The translations under genes and the position numbers were made by a program. The notes beneath the pieces are model-generated. The model searched no databases, was not told the DNA's origin, and worked only from the letters and a program-made list of their open reading frames with translations. A DNA stretch of 64,000 bases from Polydactylus sextarius (lineage: Eukaryota; Chordata; Actinopteri; Polynemidae), in NCBI GenBank assembly GCA_016801845.1, contig CM028919.1, positions 913,001 to 977,000 of the forward strand, given 5' to 3'. Shown here one piece after another: positions 23,991 to 35,300 of the stretch. The first letter of the stretch is position 1. Every line of letters starts with the position of its first letter.

Positions 23991-24296
23991 GTGAGCCTAG
24001 ATATAACTCTTTTGAGTCTCACTCTTAATTTTTCACATCTCACATCCAGACTGGAAAATGCAAAAAACAGTTTTGTTCTTATTGTGTATTGTTCACCTGG
24101 TTCAGAGTTTTTATCTGACATAGCTGTCAATACAGATAAAATCATTATAATGGGTGGTTTTAGCATTCATGTAGATAGTTACAGTCTCAGTTCTAAATTT
24201 AACTTACTGTTACACTCAATTGGCTTCTCTCAACATGTAAAAGAACCCGCTCACTGCTTAAACCACACTCTTATTCTTTACAGTTATGTTCTCTAA
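23991..24296 (+). mobile_element. LINE endonuclease-domain fragment, inactivated
   Basis: A 101-codon open stretch encodes part of an apurinic-type endonuclease domain: FVLIVYCSPGSEFLSDI, then KIIIMGGFSIHVD, then LLHSIGFSQHVKEPAHCLNH. Known LINE endonucleases have GDFN at the site here reading GGFS (residues 55-58, codon for the lost Asp at 24156-24158). The residue usual for catalysis is therefore gone. The downstream SDH motif and the reverse transcriptase are absent. It probably belongs to an L2/CR1/Rex1-like LINE. It lies next to but opposite in strand to the L1-like fragment, so these are separate insertions. Confidence 0.7.
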
Positions 24297-24882
24297 ATGA
24301 CCAAACAGAATTGCCCACATTAGACTCACTCGGAAAACCTTTTACAGCCCTGCATTGACCTGGAAGTATATGATGTTTTATCATGATGCAGTCAAGGCCA
24401 CAATTGTAACTAAACCAAAACCCTCCGTTTTTCAGGAGCCAGTATATTCTGCGGTATGAGTGCATGTCATGTAAAACAACATCAAGATAAACTGACATTG
24501 AGTGTCTCACTGCAGACAGACACATCACTAGATGTGACTTTCACGAGGATGCCAGTTTCTACAGATGGCTACTTTAACAAGGCAAAAACAAGTGTGGAAG
24601 ACGGTAGCGTTAAATTGGACGCAGGCAGTAAAAACTGCTCAGGCTTGAAGTTTCAGTGGACCAAACTTTTTCACACCCAACTGAAAGTTTGAGAAGGTCA
24701 AATCATCTGTGTGTTCTTATCCTTTGGACTTTCATGACATGCCATGATCAGGCCAACTCCATCAGGTTAGATGGTACCCATTTTACAGCACTGTAACAAA
24801 CCATCTAACCTCAATGACCATATAAACCATCAGCAGTCATAGTGGAGTTGTTGTCATTGTGGCCTCTGCAGCTGTGCAACCT

Positions 24883-24915
<33 letters not shown>

Positions 24916-27900
24916 ACTGCAAGTATTCTAAATGGTGTTGATGTGCTGGCTATTGCAGTTATTGTATATTTTCAGTAGGATGAAAATATGTAAGGATGAT
25001 TCAAGAACAACTCTTACATGCTTATCAGCAGATCTTTATAAAGAATCACCTTTATCTTTGAGGTCAATGTGGTGGCTCTCAGCCAGCAAAACACCTCAGT
25101 TCTAGTCACCATAAGACAGCATCTGTAAGCAGCTTGAAGTTTTTATGACCCCTCAGTTGTCTCCTCCAACTCCATCACCAGTAAAAATGACATTACTTTT
25201 TCTTTCTTTCTTTTTTTTAACAGAGAAGTAATTAAAATGACCTTGTTGTCAAAATGCCCAAAAGACACACCAGGGCAAGTTGGTGAAATCAATGTGTATG
25301 AAAAGGTACTTTAAAATAAGATATGACATGCATGAATGAGTCATAATGAAGAGGCTGCAGTGATGGTTGGCAGTAATGTATGCATTTAAGAATCTCATTA
25401 CTTAAGCAGGACTGGATTGAGCTTCTTTCTGTGACACTGATCTCAATCGACATGAGAAAGATTTAAATGCCAGCCAGACAACCAAGCCCCTCATAGAACT
25501 AATCAGCATTCAACAGAAAAAAAAATCTCACTGCCTCGGCATCTAAATATGCTGCTGATGCCCCTCACCAAGGACCATTTAGACACAGATAGAGTACATA
25601 AAGCAGGAGTGGAGAAAACTGGGTCCTGCCTGCCTCAACATGTTTTTGTAACCAGGACTGGTGCTGAGGTTCTGAGAAAGCGTCACATGAAATTATGATC
25701 TACTGGCTTCCTGTTGGGGCTGCGTGTCACATCATATGATAGATTATGCATATGATTGCATAATCTAGAACATGTTTAAATCTTAAACACATGTTCGTAT
25801 AATAGTTTGATTTGACAAAGATGTTTAAGATTTCTGTTGTTTTTGACCCCAGACTCATTTATGCATTTCAAAGAGTTTCCAGTGACCTTATAATAATATA
25901 GTAATAAATGTGATGAGGCCATCTTCAAATACTGGCAGCTGTGAAATTTGTGCTCAGATGACGTCGCAACAATTCGTCACACAGCAGGTCGTGCAGGACA
26001 GGAAGTCATGCACAGTAACAAAATAAAACATCAGGTTAACTTTCAAAATAAAATACACCGTGTTCCCAGCGGATCATATTTACCTGCACTACACCTTGGA
26101 AACATCATAACAGGCGGAGGCAGACATAATTTTTTTCAGACATCATTTCACCCCGTTGACACTATTTAGAAACTACACCCTTCTATATTGCGTGACTGCG
26201 CATGAATTCAAGATCTTGTGACGCAAAAGCAGCCGATGGGTACTGAGGGACAGTGGAGCACTGCAGCCATTGCACAACTGAGACACATCCGGTGGGAATC
26301 TGGGTGGGATGTAGCTCAGGTGTGGTGTTTTCAGACTGTTTTACTTTATCATTTTATTATTATTTTTAAACTGACCATCACACAGGCTGCAAGTCTTATC
26401 TACATAGTAGAGTTATCAAACACTAGAAACTCTAAAGTACAGACAGCCTCCTGTTTCATGTGTTTTGCTGCCTGTTACCTGGAAAAAAAAAAAATTAATC
26501 AAGGCTTCTATATGTTTTGTTCCTCAACTTCTCAGCAGCCGGATCATGTCTAACTGCTTCCATCTTGCAGCTAAAATAGGAGGTTGCTAGAACAAAATTC
26601 TTTTCCTTCCACAGGCAGGCTGAGACTAGGAATCAATACAGAGTTCACATCTTTGAAAATTGAGAAGCCATCACAAATAATTTATCAGTGTATGTGAGAG
26701 ATTGGGGCGTGTTTATGTGTCTGTTGTGTATTTGTGCTCACACCTTTAGAAAATATGACGCTATTTCACAAGTTGTATTTCACATGGTGAGGACAGGAAT
26801 TCATTCGGCCACAGGTAAATCAAAGAAAGTGCTCCTCAGGGAAGTCAATTGGCAGCACTCTGCATCATTCTCAATCAGTGATGGCTTCTTCTGCCTCAAC
26901 ACTTCAAGAGATTTGTAATCTGATCCAGCTCTACAGAATAATTAACAGCTGTAATCAGCTGACGAAAAACGTGATTAGATATGAATTATGACACGATTCA
27001 TTAGGATTCATAAACTGAAACCTGTGGTGATGAACACAGAAAGACATAATGTGCTACTTAAGCTACAGTGTAGTCTGTCTGTCATTTGAAAAGAGTCAAT
27101 GCAGATTGAGCTGTAATGGATTTCTTACAAGCCCACACCCAACCACCCATCACACTGAATGATGATGTTACTGAGGAGGTGGGTTTTATATGGTGGTGTG
27201 TTTTTGTTTTTTTACTGACAAAAACATGGGACGTGTAATGATGAGAAATTACATATATATTCAGCGAACCTATCGTGTATATATTTAATTGTTTATCTAA
27301 TTATATATTTCCTCAGTATGTTCTGGATTTATAATTATACAAAAATAGGATCATTTATTTAATTTATTTAATTTATTAAAATGTTGATGGCTGCCTCCTC
27401 AGTTGCTGTTTGGATTGAGAGAGGCAGTGAGGCCAGCTGTGAAACCCCTGCCTCAATTTATTTGTATGTCTGTGTATGTGTGATTGCAGTTGAACCATAA
27501 AACTCCAAAAACTGGATCATTAGATGTGGCCATAGTTAGTCAGTGTGATGATCCATTCAGGTAAATTTTTGCTAGATGAAGAAATAACATTTTAGAAAGG
27601 CTGAAAATATATATACAGCAGGTTCACTTAACTGGTATGTGCAGGTGAACTTTTGAGTTGAACTTGGAAAGACTACGTACGTAGTAAGTGCCCTGGGCAG
27701 ATTACATCTGCACCAAAAAAGCTGACACAATCTACCACACAGTGACTTCTTGCTTGACATCCTTTTTTGTGGAACATTTTAATCACTCATGCATTTCTTC
27801 AGGTACAATAATCATGTAATCAATAACCCTTGTGTGCACCCTCACATCAACATAGCAACAGTGTGGGAATACAGTGTTTTTTGTGTGTTGTGAGCCGCTG

Positions 27901-28129
27901 GGCTCCCAACAGTGCCCTTTTCCTCCACCATTCTGAAACATGGAACACATATATAACACATGAGCTTAGTGTTAGCTAACATATTCAAAGGTTTTGATGT
28001 AGGGACTAACTAAAACTCTTAGAGGACAAAACAGGAACCTCAGAATCACATAGTGAAGCAGGATCCTCCTTACAGTCTTTTTCGTGTGGGGCATGGGTTT
28101 CCCTCCCCCAGTCAGTAAGCCTCAAGCTG
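24297..28129. other. Unassigned noncoding DNA
   Basis: No gene recognised. It contains (TG)14 at 24883-24910. A stretch at about 25960-26160 (around aaaataaaacatcaggttaa) feels like a dispersed fish repeat but I cannot name it. A homeobox-site-rich patch is at 26920-27010. A 14-bp perfect palindrome actacgtacgtagt is at 27672-27685. Confidence 0.5.
24883..24910 (+). repeat. (TG)14 microsatellite
   Basis: Pure TG tract of 28 bases. Confidence 0.95.
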
Positions 28130-28330
28130 TAAAAAACATATTTTCCCCCATGATCCTCTGCATACACTGGGGTTGTTTGCAAACCAATGTGAAGCAGCTG
28201 GGTATAGGGTCAGAAGTCATTGTTCTCTGCCAGAAAGGGGTGGGCTACTTCCTTCAGGTAGGGAACGAGCTTCTGCCCCAAGTGAAAGAGTTTACATCTT
28301 GGAGTTCTGTTCACAGCTTTGTCCACTGTT
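28130..28330 (+). mobile_element. LINE reverse-transcriptase fragment
   Basis: Across two frames the plus strand encodes NQCEAAGYRV, then SEVIVLCQKGVGYFLQVGNE and LLPQVKEF. The order matches ECEAAGMRVSTSKSEAMVLCRK...VGNELLPQVKEFKYLGVLF in the reverse transcriptase of an abundant teleost LINE. It appears to be the same kind of LINE as the piece at 56445-57250. A frameshift in the SKSEAM region and loss of everything downstream show it is dead. Confidence 0.6.
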
Positions 28331-31059
28331 ACATGCGAATGGTTTTAAACTCGAGCAAAATAAATGTTTAAGAAACAGAAATATCATGCAGACCAAGTTG
28401 TTCCCTAAAACACCTACAGAAGTAATATCATTTTATTTATCAGTCCTTTGAAATTTGTCATTAGTTCAAAATAATTGTTGTTTATTAGCACTTATTTCCT
28501 ACATACATATATGCAGCATACACCAGCACAGTGTCCTCAGCCTCAACCAACCTGTAGCCTTTGTCACTACTACCAAGTTTAAATAGTGGAATAATGATTA
28601 CTGTCTGTCCACCCTAAAGGAGTACAGGATTAAGTTATAGGATCGAACAGGATTCAACCATGTTGGCTCAACTTCAGGCTTTAATCACTGTGCCACTTGT
28701 CCTGCTCCATTAGAGACTGTCAAGTTTCACTCTGCGGCAGTGTCTGCAGAGCTTTTATGGCCTGTGAAACATGTTGTGAAAAATATATTAACAGGCAACG
28801 GAGATGACTGAAATAGAGCAAGAGCATACCTTTACCTTTGCAGTACAGCCGTACAAATTCCATCCTGATTTCCTCCCTGGTAGAAAATTTAAGCAATAAA
28901 ATGTAGCATACAGATACAGCTGATGGGTGGGTGGCGATTTTGAAGCAGTGGCCATCTTTAGTACCGTGGGTCATAATTGTTTTGTGTGATATGACTTTCA
29001 TGCTGTATTAGCAGAGGGTTTGTACCACTTTGGTACAAACATTGAAGGTCCCCGGATGATGAAAGCCAACTTGCCTTGGTGACTGACTTCCTGTAAAATT
29101 CAGTAAAATAATAATAATAATTCAGCTAGCCAAAGGGTTGGGATTTTCCCAGCTAATCATTGAACATCACTAGCAGATTCATTCATTCATCCTATAAAAT
29201 ATCCACCCATCTATGAAATTGACCTTTTAACAACTGAATACATGAAACGTTTTTGATCTTGTAACTTTTCATCTAATGACATGACCAGATTCCCAAATAT
29301 ATTCATGAAATTCCAGTCAGCCCCAGCATACTAACAAGCTAAACTAAGTACCATAAACTAACTAATGGTACCTATAATATTGATGTAACTCTGTACAGTA
29401 ATTTCCTGGCTTGCATTCTGTGCATCATGTCATTGTTACCTGAAGCACCAATGCAGGTATTTGTAGGAAAATAGTGTGGTTTTGTCATTATGGACTTTAC
29501 CTCTTACAAGACAGATTCACGGAACAACCTCAGTAGAAAAGTGGTTGGGTACATGGCTTGTGGCAGTGGCACTTATGAGGAGTCGTCCTCTGTAATGTAA
29601 ATGATGGAATCTATGCTGTGACAAACTGGATTACATATTGCTTATGTTGTGATGAAACAGCATAATGAGCAAAGATGCCAGCACAATATATTCCAGCAAC
29701 TAGAAGCAAATACATCTGGAGGCCATCCAAGTCAACAATACTGCACAGTGAGCAGTAAAGTGTTCAGTGACAGGAGTTGACTGGGATGTGCTGACACTCC
29801 CTCCTCCTACTGTACTCTTCAATGTCCTCTCCTCAACATTGAATGGTGGCCCTGAGGAAAAACACAGAAGACGCATTTTTCAGCATACATTATACAAAAT
29901 ACAACAACCAAAAAATAGAGCATTTCAGATTGCAGAGAGGGTGGAACAGGATTTCTTGTTTGTGTTTAGAAAAAAACAAAGACAATTGATTTTTTGTGAT
30001 CTTGCCATGGAAAAAAAAAACAAAACACTATGCCTTTTTAACTCTAGTGATAAAGAAACAGTATATAACAAGTGTTTAAGCAGACTCTTTTGGACTTTCA
30101 TCGGAACACATCGGAAATCAACAGAGGTATGTAACAGCCTGCTTAAACACTTCTACTAAGTTAAACAGACATAGTGTTATGCTGGTAAGGCTCCTGGCTG
30201 TGTTGCACGGGGCTTAGAAAGAGACGTTCAGCCTCTTTAGTGACACAAAAACACTGTTTACCTTGACGTTAGAAATCTGCCCTGATCACTAGCAGCTACT
30301 GCAACATGTCCACTAACGTAGCACCGATTTTTTTGACAACTGACATTAATCAAAGATCTAATAGTAGAATAAAGGTTCAAATGTGCTGTAATTCCCCTTT
30401 AACGTCATCCTTACCTAACCCTTTGTTTTTTGAGCCTATACCTGATGTTGACCCTTGTACTAGTCTGATTGTTCCTCACTTGTTGTGACTGTGGTGAATT
30501 TTTGTTCTTCTGGGTTAGATTTTGCTTCAGTCATGCTCATTAATAACTGAAGAGCTGGAGCACTGGATGCAGCCTGTCTTGCAGTTCCTTCCTCTACAGC
30601 CTGGACTTGAGAATGAGTTGGCTTGTATAACAGAAAATCCTGGCATAGCTCTCAAGGCTCTTAGGATAATATAATAAGGTTTTAAATTACACATTAAAAA
30701 CAATTTGCTATGGCTCATCCTCAAACTGTCAGTGTGTTTGTTTTAGGTGTTTGATGAGAAATGATTTTACAAAATTAACAAAACAGAAAGCATTGTAAAA
30801 TGGTTCCAATGGTTTATGTTGCTTGTGAATCCTGAAAAAAATACACTAACAGCATGTCAATTACATCACTTGCAAATAAGGTTTCCAAAGTTCTGAGCAT
30901 TTAATGAACAATGTTTTATGTGGGTGGAGTGTAAAAAAGATCAGGTAAATCACTGATAACATGTGATAACATTAAAGCTGTTTTTTTTAATCAATGCCCC
31001 ACACAGAATATATAATTTCTGCACCAACCTGCCGGCCTACAGGCATTTTTATTTTTTTA
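28331..31059. other. Unassigned noncoding DNA with a foldback
   Basis: No gene recognised. A 130-codon open frame at 29767-30159 has no domain and looks accidental. An imperfect foldback sits at 30024-30178. Confidence 0.5.
30024..30178. repeat. Imperfect foldback, 155 bases
   Basis: Outer ends aacactatg (30024-30032) and catagtgtt (30170-30178) pair, followed inward by tttaact/agttaaa. Inner arms aagtgtttaagcag (30070-30083) and ctgcttaaacactt (30139-30152) pair exactly. The two stem parts are separated by unpaired sequence on the left side. It could be a degraded hairpin MITE. Confidence 0.65.
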
Positions 31060-31252
31060 GATTTTAATTATTTTTGCAGTAACACAAGCAATTGCTAGTC
31101 TAAAACGAGCATGAGAAAGGGTTGTAAGAGTGTGGGGAGGGTTTATAAAGGCTTAAAAAATAAAATAAAATAAATATATGGCTACTACTTCACAGATTAT
31201 CACCTCTCGCAGGGGATTCTGGAGCCTAACCCCCACGACAGGTGATCACTGT
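31060..31252 (+). mobile_element. Tigger/pogo-like DNA transposon, right-end fragment
   Basis: The text tgtggggagggtttataaag, then ggctactacttcacagatta, cacctctcgcaggggattct, cctaacccccacgaca and finally ggtgatcactg matches the right end of a vertebrate Tigger-like element whose termini read cagtggtccctcg inward. The left end is not found. A complete short relative lies at 50346-50470. Confidence 0.6.
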
Positions 31253-32199
31253 GCTTTGATGAGGAGATATGTATTAAACCATAAAGAGCAGGGTTTAGTT
31301 ACACAGTAGGTGTAAGCAATGGCACAGGCCTTGAAAGTTTCTCTGCTCTTTGTTGGCAAGTACACAACCAAATTATCTACAAAGCAACAGGTGCAGCTCT
31401 TTGATTGGATGGACAGTGAAGCTGGGTTTGTACAACACTTTGTACATTGTACGTTGTTATTAACTGGTCTACAATTGACAGAATGTGTCAGAACGTGCAG
31501 CAGTTGCTTCACTGTTCAATCAGAATGGACATCACTAAATAGATGAATGGCATGATTTATACTTAATAGCTAGTGACACATCCTAATCTAATGACAAGTG
31601 GATAAACATAAAGTTAACCATTTCATGTCCTCAGTTTATACACATCATGTTTTTGGGTAAGCAAATACCTGGATTTTCACCTTAACAACAGGCTGGACTC
31701 GTCTAGATTAGTCCTGAACTGTCCTCTGGATCTCATGAAAGAGGTCAGTGAGCAGAGGATTTTGGCAAAACCAAAATCCACCATGCTACAATGTAGAACA
31801 TATATAATTATCATTATTAAGTATTGTCAATATATTATAGTGTGTATGAAATACATTATACATAATATTTTCTGTAATATTTGTAAAGGCTAATCCTCAC
31901 CTCAGTATAAACTTATAATCATCCAGCACATATGAGCAACCCCTTTCTTCCTAAACAATGAACCTGGCCATACTTATGGTCCAGTAAATGAAATAATTTA
32001 AGTTCTAGTTCGTTAACTATGTTATTATAATAGCTTGATTTATTCATCCGTATGTTAATTGAAAATATGTCTTTCTGTTTTGTCAAATAACTTAAACCAA
32101 ACTTATAAACCAAACGGCCCTCATGGGCACTCGCGGCGTCACATATAATATCTTTGTTAATACTTTTAGTTTCTCCTACAGTTTAAACTTGTGTATATG
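31253..32199. other. Unassigned noncoding DNA
   Basis: No gene or clear element. AT-rich with (TA)-rich patches near 31800-31870. Confidence 0.5.
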
Positions 32200-32358
32200 T
32201 TTTGTATATTGCTAAACTTGTGGGTGTATATATTTTTTTTAAGTTTTCTTGTATGATTTGTCTTCATTTTTTGCACCATTGCTATTTCTCCTGTTATAAC
32301 AAATTCCCCAGTGAGGAATTAATAAAGCCTAATCTAATCTAATTTAATCTAATCTAAA
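32200..32358 (+). mobile_element. LINE-like 3' tail ending in (TAATC)n
   Basis: The stretch runs through caaattccccagtgaggaat, taataaagcc and a run of taatc/ctaat pentamers at about 32328-32358. Many fish LINEs end in such text (ccccagtggggattaataaag) followed by a short tandem tail. No coding part can be read upstream, so only the 3' end is supported. Confidence 0.5.
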
Positions 32359-35300
32359 TAGGTGGCACAGAGTGGTCATTTGTCTGTGTCAGCCATGGGT
32401 GTGTCTCTGTGAGTTAGATTATGTACACCTTGTCACTCAAAGGCCATCTGCTCCAGCACTGTGATATATGGTGCTGCGTATGGCACCTTTCTCCGGGGAG
32501 GTATAAATGACATTATGCAATCAATTATGAGAGATGTGTCTGGCTCTTTGAAGCTCTGAAGGTTTTTGCAATGACAATAAAATATTAAAAATTCCACAAA
32601 CAGTGAAGGTTATGAAGTGAGGACATAGATTACTTTATAGCTCTTATTTATAATTTCAGCAGTAAAATATATAAAAACTGTTAAAAGACGTCTGCCCCTG
32701 AGTGACATTTTTTCTTCATCACCATACTGATTATACAGTCTGTACCGTGTGGACTGAAGACAACACATTCACTGTTTCCAACTACAGTGATCAGCTGTTC
32801 CTTTTCTAAAAACAAACTTCCTATTTCTGACCCATTTTAGACTGTAAAGATCTTGGGGTGGCACTACTAGTCAGTCTGAAAACAACTGACTTTTACAAGT
32901 TGGTTGCTTACAACTACAGCATGAGTATCAGCTATTGGATGAACTGCCATGAATACCCCAACAATATGAATTGTGATCTGTTAAAAATTCAGTTTGTCTC
33001 AGGGTTGTTCATGACCAAATATGCGTGAATAAATAACTTGAGATGAGCAGTCTGTAATGTTGAAAACACCCTGTAGGAGTAACTTGATCTGGATTTTGGT
33101 TTAATCAAAAACTTTCAAATTCATTTGATGTAATGATACAGAGAATGTAGGGACATAGAGAACTTTATCTCCTAGGTGATATGCTTTTGATAATATTCAT
33201 TTCACATTGTCCTCTATGCCACTTCTTACAGTATAGTTATGCAAAATACTCCCTCATACAGTCAGTATAGAGTGGAAGAATGATTATTGCCAAGCATTGA
33301 TCTTGTGTTGACTTTACTTGCATCACATTAAATCAATTAATGCTAGTGGCCAGATCTGTCTGGTTCAGTTACATTTATCACATAATATAAAATAATGAAA
33401 TACGTGAACTTTATATTTGGGGAGCAGTAGCAGTTTTTACACACTGTCTCGAAAAACTAGATAACAAACCAAACATAATTTTGTTTATCAGAACATATTG
33501 ATGACTCAACCCTAGAGGTGCTAAGTCCTGATCCCCAGGTTGGCAGTTACCAGACTGTAACTTGCATAATCATCGTAAGATAGCTGTAACAGCAGCAACC
33601 TAGCCACCCAGTTTTGACCTCCCATTTACAACAAGTTTATGTCTTTATCTGCCCAGTGGGGCCTTTAACAGAAACTGTGAGGCTAAATGACGCTCTTATG
33701 CTGCAGCACTGCTGCTGACTGACAGGTACACACCACATCACAGCTGCTGCCGCTCAGCGCCCAGTGCCAGGACAGATGTAACTGGCCTGTATGGTGGCAT
33801 AAATTGAATACAACAAATGACACCTACCATCTGTCTGGAACTTTATCAGAAACCTCCTCGTGTGTCCTTTGGTCTCTGCTGATTTTGGACAATGAGGTGC
33901 TACGACAATGGAATGCCTGTTATGTGGATAATGTGACTGTGAGATACATTTTAACTAAACCTTGGCCTCCCTCACAATTTATGATCCAGTGAAGCTGCAG
34001 TAGACAAATAAATATGTGGTTTGTTCAGGTTAAATTACAGCTTGTTTATGGCTAAGTTGGTCATTTCTAGGGGTTTTCAGCCTTTGTTCAAAGTTAAGCT
34101 AAATTTATTGCAGACCTATTGCTGCATTGATCAAAGAGGAAGTAGCACTTTTTAAATGTTTATGTAAATGGACTGCATTTAAGCACTAAGTGTTTTTTAC
34201 TATCAGTCACATTCATTCTTTCCCACTTATTTATATAGCTACACCATGCCAAGATAGATCCAGATCCATAAGACCAGGTTTTTCATCAGTCCATTGTTGG
34301 TAAGTCTGCATCCATCACAGCCTCTGTTCTTAGCTGATAGAAATCTGACGTGGTCTCTACTGTTGTGGTCAATACACCTAAAGGCTGGTGTTGTGCATTC
34401 TTTTGCCACATGATTGACTGCAGATACACAGGTGTTTCTTATAAAATGCCACGAGTAGTGTTTTGTTCTGCATCTCGAAGTCTGCTGAACTCATATTGTG
34501 TATTTTGTGAAATGTGAAGACAAGAGTGCTTGTACTGATGGGGGTGTTTACATGCACCACAATGTGAGACCTGAGTACAACTTCATTTTCTAATAGAGCT
34601 TAGTGACACACTGTGGACAGATTGCTCAAGGCGCCATATTCACTTCTGTCATGAGCTTTAATGAAAAAGCACATTTTGATTTTCAATATGAAAGGCAAGA
34701 GGCACAAGCTGTCTGGCAAATTGATGTGTGCAGTCAAGGGAGACCTATACATTACATGCACAGGATTGATGTCACTGAGGGGTGGAGGCGGTGTGTTTGT
34801 ATGCATGAATGTGAACGTATGTATGTGTGAGTGTATGGGTGGAAGGGTAACACCATAGATAGATAGCTTTCCTTTTCAGCACTTTTTTTTTTTTGTGAAT
34901 TCTTATGATGTCTGAACCTTTAATCTCATGTCTTCAGCACCATCACTTCAATGGGAACATGGATTCACATATAGCCGCAATCAACACAACTACACTTTCT
35001 TAGCAAAACATCTGATGTCCACCACAGATAATTCAATTTGAAATAACATTCATGTTAATAATTCACAACTGCACGTTGTGCCTCAGCCACATTATTATTA
35101 GTTCCATATTTTTCATCTGTATTTAAATGTAGGTAAACTGCTCACAGCTAAAGAAGCATGAGTTATGATCATGATTTAATCAAAATGTAAATTTTAAACT
35201 TAAAAAAAAAAAAAAAAGGATTACACAAACCAAAATACGATGGAAACTGTAATCCCACAACACAGTTTTTCTAAATCTGACCTCTGTAGACTAGTACTCA

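Noticed and set aside
25960..26160. Suspected dispersed fish repeat
   Set aside because: The resemblance is to vaguely recalled text only. No second copy is seen in the window and no structural hallmark is present.
29767..30159. 130-codon open frame on the plus strand
   Set aside because: No domain, contains poly-A-coded lysines and overlaps the foldback at 30024-30178.
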